DNA of 64,000 nucleotides from Uloborus plumipes (lineage: Eukaryota; Arthropoda; Arachnida; Araneae; Uloboridae), in NCBI GenBank assembly GCA_038373865.1, contig JAXGGA010005855.1, positions 1-64,000 of the forward strand, given 5' to 3'. Positions 57,014 to 64,000 of the stretch are shown piece by piece. Under the pieces are notes generated by a model. The model made no database searches, had not been told where the DNA came from, and was given only the letters and a program-made list of their open reading frames with translations. Numbering within the stretch: the stretch's first letter is position 1; the number at the start of each line of letters is the position of its first letter. The position numbers were made by a program, and so were the translations under genes.

Positions 57014-58354
57014 GAAGCAAATACACCCACAGCTCGGTCATGACATGCTAAGGCTGCCTTCAAATTTCGAGTTGAGCCGCGCCATGGCTTGCGGACGCTC
57101 CTCGCTGATAAGGTAAATTCATGTTATCTACCAGTTTGAAGGCAATCTTGACTACTGCTACATTGATGTTTGAAGGTTTTAGCCAAAACGGCACCAATTA
57201 ATGGTACAGTGGTTTTAATGCTAGTGGTTAGTACATTGCTGAAAAGAATTAATTAAAACTTACCAGAATCTCACTATTTAAACCAAGTTGAATTATATTA
57301 TAATATGTGCATTCATAATGTGTTTAAACCTCTAAAATTATTATATATCATGCAATAGACAAATAATTACACATTGATCTAAATCACTTAATTTTATTTT
57401 AACAATTTAAACATCAAATAAAAATGAAAGTAGCTACTTAAATTAAAATATTAGAAATGGCCATAATTAGAACATGGGTTCCCATGGGAATGAACACTTA
57501 CGCGGATGGTATATCTTGATTATCAATCACTTCTGCCGAATTCATCACCAGTTGCAGACCTATTCGCTTTGCAACGTGTCTAAGAGTTAGTGAATTTAGT
57601 TCTGTAAGCAGCCGAACTCATCACTAGCTGCAGAATTTATCACTTTGAAGCCATATTTATAAGTTCGTGTATTGGGTTCGGACTACAGCTGAATTCATCA
57701 CTAGTTGCAGAATTTTCCACTTTTTTACGGAAAGAATGAGTCTTGATCAAATTTTCAGACATCACGTGATGAAGTCACATCACCACAAGATTTCTCAGAA
57801 GAAGTTCATATCATCGAACATATATACAATAAAAACCATCGTCAAAAGGAATCTTCAGCTAAAGTATACTTCCTTATATAAAAGTAAAATTCTCTGAGGG
57901 CTCCAGCAAAAAGTGAAAAAAAGAAGGATTCTGGGGGACTGGGCAGCAACCACCCAGCCCCCAGCAAACGTATTCCAAAATTAACAGGGGTTCAAGCAGC
58001 AAACCATAGCGTACAAGGCCCGCGCCCCATAAATCTTCCAAAAAACGTGAACTAAAACTGCCGCTCAGTCCCTGATTGGCTACAGGAGAATTGCCACACC
58101 AGAGAATAAGAATTCCTCCGTTACTGTTGTAGTTAGCATTTTCAAGGCTGTGAGAAACAGGGTTGCGTTCGAATATGAACACCGGTGGCTGTTTAGCGTT
58201 AAGGGGATGCTATAAGGTTTTGCCTTGTAGCAACTACAATAAGAGGATCTTTGCCTCCAGCTCGGTTATTGACTATTCCTGACTGAGGAGTCCGGAATGA
58301 GAACGGAACTGCAGGCTCAGGATGTCATGACCGAGCTGTGGGTGTATTTGCTTC
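57014..58354. mobile_element. 1.34 kb element with 33-bp terminal inverted repeats
   Basis: GAAGCAAATACACCCACAGC (then TCGGTCATGACAT) at the left is exactly complementary to the right end at 58322-58354. The interior has an ATTCATCAC(C/T)AGTTGCAGA motif repeated at about 57540, 57617 and 57692. The right subterminal region is GC-richer (GGAATGAGAACGGAACTGCA). No transposase frame or clear target duplication is visible, so the superfamily is unknown. Confidence 0.75.
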
Positions 58355-58362
58355 TGAAGTAC

Positions 58363-59089
58363 TTTTTATTCGGAAGGCATCTTGCTTTTCTTGTTCCTTC
58401 GGGACAGCCCTAAATATGTAATAATCCGATTTAATTAATTGTTAATTACCCGAAAACTGAACAATCTTCGTATTGAAGTTAAAAATACAATACGACGTGT
58501 TTAAAAGTACAAATAAAATATTAAAAAAGAGTTTGAAAACTCTAGTAAATAGCTATTTCGGGGATATAAGAAATGAAGTCCCCATCATCAGTGCGAAAAG
58601 AGGATGGTTTAACTGACCACAGTCAAGAGAACAAGGAATGCGAGACACATGAAGGTAAATACACAGAACAGAAAGAGTAGATCCGCAGAAACTGTTACAT
58701 CATTTAATATTTTATTTATACTTTTGAACACGTTGTCTTGTATTTTTAACTTCATTAATTGTACAAAGTTTTCGACTGCTTTTCTTACAAATCTTCGTAT
58801 TTTGTGCCAAATACCTTCTTGGATGTAAATCATACTACAGTTTTAAATTCAAAAGCAAAATAAAAAACTTTTTTTTTTTGATTAACACGAATTTTGATAA
58901 CTTCGAAAAAATTCATTGCCGCAACAATTTCAAATGAATGAAGAATGACTATTTTTCTTAGCAACTTTTTCACGAAACTTTCGGTCTTTTCTTTATTTTT
59001 TATACGTATAACTTTTCTTTTTTTTTTCTATCAGTCTGGATAGAACCAACTCCGTTTATTAAAATTCGACATGACATCTCAGCAGATCT
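58363..59089. other. Non-coding stretch with one plausible small frame
   Basis: AT-rich. It holds the 74-codon minus-strand frame described separately and T-rich tracts. Confidence 0.4.
58609..58833 (-). CDS. Unassigned small frame with a C-terminal membrane segment
   Basis: A 74-codon ATG-started frame with a basic, amphipathic first half (IWHKIRRFVRKAVENFVQLM), a middle KSINKILNDVT, and a strongly hydrophobic end (LLFLFCVFTFMCLAFLVLLT). It lacks the homopolymer bias seen in most chance frames here. It has no homologue that I know, no conserved cysteine framework and no visible promoter or splice context. It could equally be chance. Confidence 0.18.
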   Translation of the reverse strand: MIYIQEGIWHKIRRFVRKAVENFVQLMKLKIQDNVFKSINKILNDVTVSADLLFLFCVFTFMCLAFLVLLTVVS

Positions 59090-59400
59090 TTATCTCCCGC
59101 CATTCAAGGAAATTCTAATGAACAGGAGCTCCAAAATTTCCCATGCTAAACGCGCCAAATGTGGGGTGGAGGAAATTCGAGAGGTGTGCTCTCCGACTTC
59201 CAATTTGCTTCGCCCTTGTTCCACGACTGACGTCGATTCATCACGCTGATAAAAGGGCACCGGTACCACGTGGCGTGTCTGCGGGGGGCGGAATTGGGGG
59301 ACCATCGGGGTTCCAAAAAGGAGGTTCCAACTCCTTCGAAGAATGCTTTGACATCTGTGGAGAACATCACAAATTGAGTCGAGTTCCAAGTTTACATCTA
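59090..59400. other. GC-richer patch, possible regulatory DNA
   Basis: Contains TGACGTCGATTCATCACGCT (a CRE-like TGACGTC at about 59227) and a CACGTG E-box near 59268. Overlapping frames on both strands lack known domains. Confidence 0.3.
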
Positions 59401-59587
59401 GTCATTTATTATCTATCATTTTTAACTTAGAGTCCTATTGGTTAACCTTGCGCCACTTCATTTTTTAAAAATTATATTTGGCTACAGAAGAGACTAAAAA
59501 GCCCAAAGCTGTTGTTAGACGGAGAAGTTATGACATCAGTTTCTACTTTTTTTTTATTAAATAGGTTTGCAACACGGTACACCGCTT

Positions 59588-59953
59588 CATAGGCGGCTGG
59601 TGTACTAAAAAAGGGGGGGGGGCAGAAGAAATGTGTGTGGGGGAGGGGGATAAAAGGCAGCACCTCTGAAGGGTTTTTTTTTTTTTTTTTTTGTAAAATT
59701 TGACTATATTATTGTTTTTAACATTACAATTAACTGACCTCTATAACATGCGGAATATGGCCAGGAAAATCTACCAGACAATGCATGGCTAATATAGTCA
59801 TTCCCCCTCATGATTAAGAACTTCATTCTTATGAAAAAGCATGAAAAAAGTTGGAATTTTCAGCTTTTATTTTGGTCACTCGATCATTACTTTTTAACCG
59901 TGAAAACTGAGGGGGCAGTCGCCACCCTTGGCCCCTTGTACGAGCCGCTTATG
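59588..59953. mobile_element. Possible MITE with CATAGGCGGCT ends
   Basis: CATAGGCGGCTGGTGTAC at the left and GTACGAGCCGCTTATG at the right are imperfect inverted repeats. G-runs lie just inside the left end and GGGGGCAGTCGCC near the right. No target duplication is evident. Confidence 0.45.
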
Positions 59954-60842
59954 TACAGCTCACTGCATAACATCCAAACCTGTTGAACAACCTACTATTT
60001 TTCGCGGGAGCAACCCGCGAAAAGCTGTACTGTAAAGAATTGTGCAACGTTGCCATTTTTAATGGATGCAACGTTACACAACTTCTGGCGTAAGATGCTC
60101 CGATTTTAAGAAAACTCTAACTGTTGAAAGACAGTTTCACACAGATACCACCGTATTTATGGAGTAAGGTTACACAATATATTTTACATCCGATTTCCCT
60201 CTGAAGTATAATTTTCTTCCGCTTATATTAATAATTATTATTCCGCTTTTTAAATATTTTTGTGAAAATTACTTTTAAAAGCTGTGACAAACTTGTAAGG
60301 CATCGAGCGCGACAAAAAATGACAAATGATAAAAATTTGTCAAGTTACCTCAAATCAGAGATACCCCTAATTTCCATTATTTTCAACTTACCTAAAAGCT
60401 CTAACGATCGTGTCGGTAATTAATGTGTCCAATAGTTCCACAATGTCTAGTTTAAAATAATATTCTGAAGTTATTTTTTCATTAAAAAGTCTTTTTACTT
60501 CCCGTTTTCATTCATCTGATGAAAAACGTTTTTATTTTGCTTCTGTGATTGGAATCTTATTTTCTTTCTATCTTTTTCATATTTTAATTTTTATCAAGCT
60601 ATTTCATTAAGGGTCTCGAATAAAATTTGTTTATTTTCATCAAAACTTTAATTCGGAATAGTTTAAACAAAATTTTGAGATAATTTTGCGTGAGAGGTTT
60701 CAAGTGTTTTTAAGTTAAATGCTTTTACTTAAAAAAGCTCAGTCATAATCTCTTTTGAATGCAAAATCTTGTCTTTTTTTTTTTTTTTTTTGATAGAATA
60801 ATCTAATTTTTGTCTAGTAAAATTTATCGTTAGTGTTTCACT

Positions 60843-60886
<44 letters not shown>

Positions 60887-62041
60887 AGTGATAATCTGCT
60901 ATTCTGAAGTAGCTGTGTTTGGACATCACTCTTGCATGCAGATATGAAATTGTTGAAATATTTCGTGCCAGTTCCGCTGTAATATTCTGTGCGATAAACT
61001 ACGAAACAGAAATCTTACGATGCTACAAAATACAAACAGCGAGTTTTTAAACTTTATAAATTTCAGTCTATTTCAACGCTTTACTTTTTAATTAAAATTA
61101 CTAATTTAACATCACACTGCTCACATGGTTCAAAGTGGAGATAGAAATAACATCGTGCAATAAATGCTGTTAATTGTCAAAATTGCACCATTTTCTATTA
61201 TTTTAGTATCGTGCAAATTTTTTTGAGACTTTTTTTCTTCTTTCACAGAGATCTCTCTCTCTCTCTCTCTCTTTCACTGAAGAAGGTGCGCCTTGTAACC
61301 ACGAAACATGGGTACATTTTCTTTGAACATTTTGTTGTATGTAACGACTATAAAGAGTTCTGCCAGGGCAAAGGCCAATTCTTATCATTTATAGAAAGGA
61401 ACTCGTCAAGAAAAACCTGAGTGCTAAGTACTCCGGTACTCTTGTGCCTGACTATATGAACCCTGACCAAACATGGAACCTAAGGAAAGGAGAAAGTGAA
61501 AGCTTGAGAAGTAGGAAGTGAAAAAAAGGAGGTAGAGAGAGGAAACCACGGAAAAGGAGGAGGAGGGGAGGTTGAACGAGGGGTAAGAAGGCTGAGCATC
61601 AATCATGCTGGTTGTCCTCAACTACATCATTAGGAATGGTGCCTATTACTTTCCCTCGTTTTCGAAATGACAGCGCAGCTAAAGATGAGATAGAATATCG
61701 AGATTTTTTTTTTTCTTCTGCAGATTTTTTCCCCCTTTCTCTGTCTTTTTTTTGTTAAGAGCAAGAAGTACGTTCAGCGGGAGTTTTTAAGAGACATATT
61801 TCTGGACATTTTAGATGATAGGAAGGAAATACATTTTTTGTATAGAATATAGGAGGACACTATGACACTATGAGGCGCTTAGAATCAAAACGAGCTTAAA
61901 CCATTTTTTAAAGAATTGTAAGAGAGACAAAACTTATTCAGGTTCTGTTAGCATAATTTTTCCCAGCAAAATTTTTTCCCTTTGAAAAATATTTGGGCTA
62001 CGAGTTCACTTTGCTTTAAGTTTTACATTCGTAACCTTGTC
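59954..62041. other. Non-coding stretch
   Basis: Includes a TTCGCGGG-AGCAA-CCCGCGAA hairpin at about 60001-60021, a (CT)n tract at about 61252-61272, and the GAAGAAGGTGCGCCTTGTAA segment near 61281, which has a repeat-like look. No exon recognised. Confidence 0.4.
60774..60885. repeat. Facing poly(T) and poly(A) tracts
   Basis: About 18 T residues (60774-60791) and 42 A residues (60844-60885), separated by about 52 bp. Such tracts can come from reverse-transcribed tails or slippage. No SINE head or target duplication was seen. Confidence 0.85.
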
Positions 62042-62440
62042 TACCCTAGCAGCATCATCTCATCGGCCGATGTTCGGCCATTCATCGAAACCCGATGAAA
62101 TTCTCATCGGCCGATGATCCAATATGTCTCATTGGCCGAGCAACAAAATCCGATGAGAATACGATGAGAGTTGGAGCAATTTACGAGCAGAACAGTCCCG
62201 TGCCGAGGAATTTCATCGGGAAACTTGATCGGAAGGATATCGTTTTCCGATGGAATATAGCTCGGCTTATTTTCATCGGGAAAGTTGATCGGAAGGATAT
62301 CGCTTTCCGATGAAAAGTAGCTCATCGAAAACCGTGCTCGGATACTGATCGGAACGATGTCATCGTGCGTTACAGGATCAGTTTACGAGGAGTTTGTTGA
62401 TCGGCCGAGCAAAATCCGATGAGTTGATGCTACTTGGGTA
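62042..62440. mobile_element. MITE rich in CGATGA/TCATCGG words
   Basis: The ends TACCCTAGCAGCATCATCTC and GAGTTGATGCTACTTGGGTA are inverted repeats (about 21 of 25 positions including the inner ATCGG). The interior is filled with CCGATGA, TCATCGG and CGGCCGA words. It includes a ~60-bp tandem duplication (about 62210-62265 and 62270-62325). The overlapping 72- and 73-codon frames on both strands are produced by these repeats. Confidence 0.8.
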
Positions 62441-63539
62441 GTTATTGACAGGTAAAAATAAATTGGATTAAGTTGGTTGGGAAACACAAATTGCCTTTTT
62501 CCATGCTCCATTTTAATTCCAATAAAGTTCATGTGGTGTCTTATTTTTTAAGAAAATTGATGCTGTTGGAAACTGGAGAGAAATATGATTGTGGCACATA
62601 AAGTTCTATTGATAAGAACTGATAAACCAAGCATTTTATTTATTTCCTTCGTCCTTTACCTTATAAAAGCTCTTCATTGTTCATGACCAGTTCATATTTT
62701 TGCAGTTGCTCAGATGTGGATGTTCGATGTTATAAAATAATTTCATCGTGTGAAATACATTAATAGAATATATAAATAGAGGAAGGACGTAAAACCTTCA
62801 TTTTAACGTTTTCTCACGTTTTTTAAGGCAAATAAGAGTATGTTACGTCAATTTTTGAATTGATTTGAAGAATAATCCTTAGCCCGTAGAAAAATCCATC
62901 GGCCAAACTGTTAATGGAAGTTCGTGAAAAAAAAGAAAAACTACATTTTTAAAGGTTTGCATTGTACAAAATTCGTTTATAAACCAGTTTACGTAATGCG
63001 CATCTCAACTATTTAAAAATATAAATAAACATAAAAGGACAAAAGACCTGTGAAAATTTTCCAGTAAAAATGATCCAAATTAATGAAAAAGTAGAATTAA
63101 CCAGCTAGATAAGGCAGACTTATCACTTGTTTAAATTCAGACAACTGTAAAGCAACCTTTAAAAATATATTGAGAAAAAGATAGAGAGGAAGAAAAATTA
63201 GTCTTTATTAAATCAGTAAAATTATCATAAACGGAAACTGAAAATATTCGTGAAAAATTAAGAAGAGTTTTTTTTCACTAGCTCTTAGCTATCAACATCC
63301 TATAGTTTATTTTTTTTTTTTTGAGTAGCATGTCTTCGATGGCTACATGATTTATTGCACTAAAATTTGAAGCAAATCAGAAAAGAATATTTGCATAAGG
63401 ACATTATCCTCCCAACTCAGCCTAAAAATTCCACATTTATTTTTCACTTTAAACGTTCGTAGCCTTTTTTTTTTTTTTTCAATATATCTTTCTCTATCAT
63501 TTCAGAGCCTGTAATTTATATATGAATTTACATTTGAGC
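62441..63539. other. AT-rich non-coding stretch
   Basis: Nothing recognised. Confidence 0.45.
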
Positions 63540-63840
63540 CCGCTCCATCACCACAAGAAAAAGAAATCAATTCCTCAGCTTAATTCTCACGCCACGCCAC
63601 GGGTCACGCAGTCGAATTGACAAACCGGTCGCGCCGGCCTCCGAAACAGTTTCGGAAATAAATGGACCACTGTGTGGAACCATTATTTCAAATCTCGAAT
63701 CATTCTGTAGCCCTTTGTCACGAACGCTGCTTCCATTGGCTGCAGCTAATCAATCAAGCCTAGCCACCGCTTGGGGTTGCTATGGGAACGGAGGACAGGG
63801 TGTGGTTCGAGAGGAATATGAAATTGAGATCACGTTCCGG
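63540..63840. promoter_or_regulatory. Promoter-like GC-richer patch with CCAAT box and X-box
   Basis: An inverted CCAAT box (ATTGG, 63735-63739) lies about 37 bp from GTTGCTATGGGAAC (63776-63789). The latter is a perfect GTHNYY-AT-RRNAAC RFX site. The patch is CpG-richer than the DNA on both sides (CCGGTCGCGCCGGCC near 63625). The nearby gene is outside the window or unrecognised. Confidence 0.42.
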
Positions 63841-64000
63841 GGAGAAATGAAATCATAATTTTCTGTTTTGTGTACTCCGTAATATGTTGATAAACAACCG
63901 TCGAGCAAGAAATAATATACTTAAATATATAGTTCAATTACTGAAATGTAAGATATGCTTTTTTTTAAAGATAATCGGACGTTTAAAAAAACAAATTATA

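Noticed and set aside
62095..62325. 72- and 73-codon frames on opposite strands with repeated peptides
   Set aside because: They reflect the tandem CGATGA-word MITE; the peptide repeats mirror DNA repeats.

Overview
The window looks like arthropod nuclear DNA: AT-rich, intron-bearing, with microsatellites and very many nested transposons. The repeat content and composition would suit a chelicerate such as a spider. That is an impression from base composition and repeat style, not a demonstrated assignment. There is no operon structure, no CRISPR array, and no rRNA or tRNA gene that I can support.

The only clear host gene is a piece of a HINT3-type histidine-triad hydrolase. Two consecutive coding exons (17708-17825 and 20409-20475, + strand) join in phase across a 2.6 kb intron. 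The first exon and the exon(s) with the catalytic HxHxH motif were not found. Three GC-richer patches (about 34.4-35.2, 43.5-44.1 and 63.5-63.85 kb) look like promoters or regulatory islands; two carry RFX-type X-box palindromes.

Everything else that can be named is mobile or repetitive DNA, often dated by nesting and by exact target-site duplications (TSDs). At 0.9-6.0 kb a hAT-like C-rich MITE is interrupted by a 1.6 kb Tc1/mariner-like element, itself interrupted by a 2.6 kb foldback element. At 6.1-9.0 kb lie a piggyBac-like MITE and tandem repeats. At 10.4-14.0 kb are a second copy of the 1.6 kb element and a pogo-type MITE split by a hAT MITE. At 21.8-24.5 kb a decayed ~600-codon transposase-like gene is flanked by six copies of a 12-bp motif. 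At 25.5-26.5 kb there is a 400-bp-arm inverted repeat. At 26.8-33.3 kb is a composite of hAT-like elements with a zinc-finger exon, ending in a CGATGT-rich element split by a 1.56 kb palindrome. At 35.8-39.9 kb are tandem arrays and MITEs, and at 41-46 kb more TA- and hAT-type elements. At 47.4-50.0 kb a TTAA-flanked palindrome is split by an almost intact Tc1/mariner element whose transposase has a D,D36E spacing and one nonsense codon. At 50.1-62.4 kb several further hAT-like and unclassified terminal-inverted-repeat elements occur.

The window therefore records a layered history of DNA-transposon activity around a small host gene. LTR or LINE coding regions were not recognised. Most open reading frames shorter than 160 codons are chance frames in AT-rich or repeat DNA and are not annotated.
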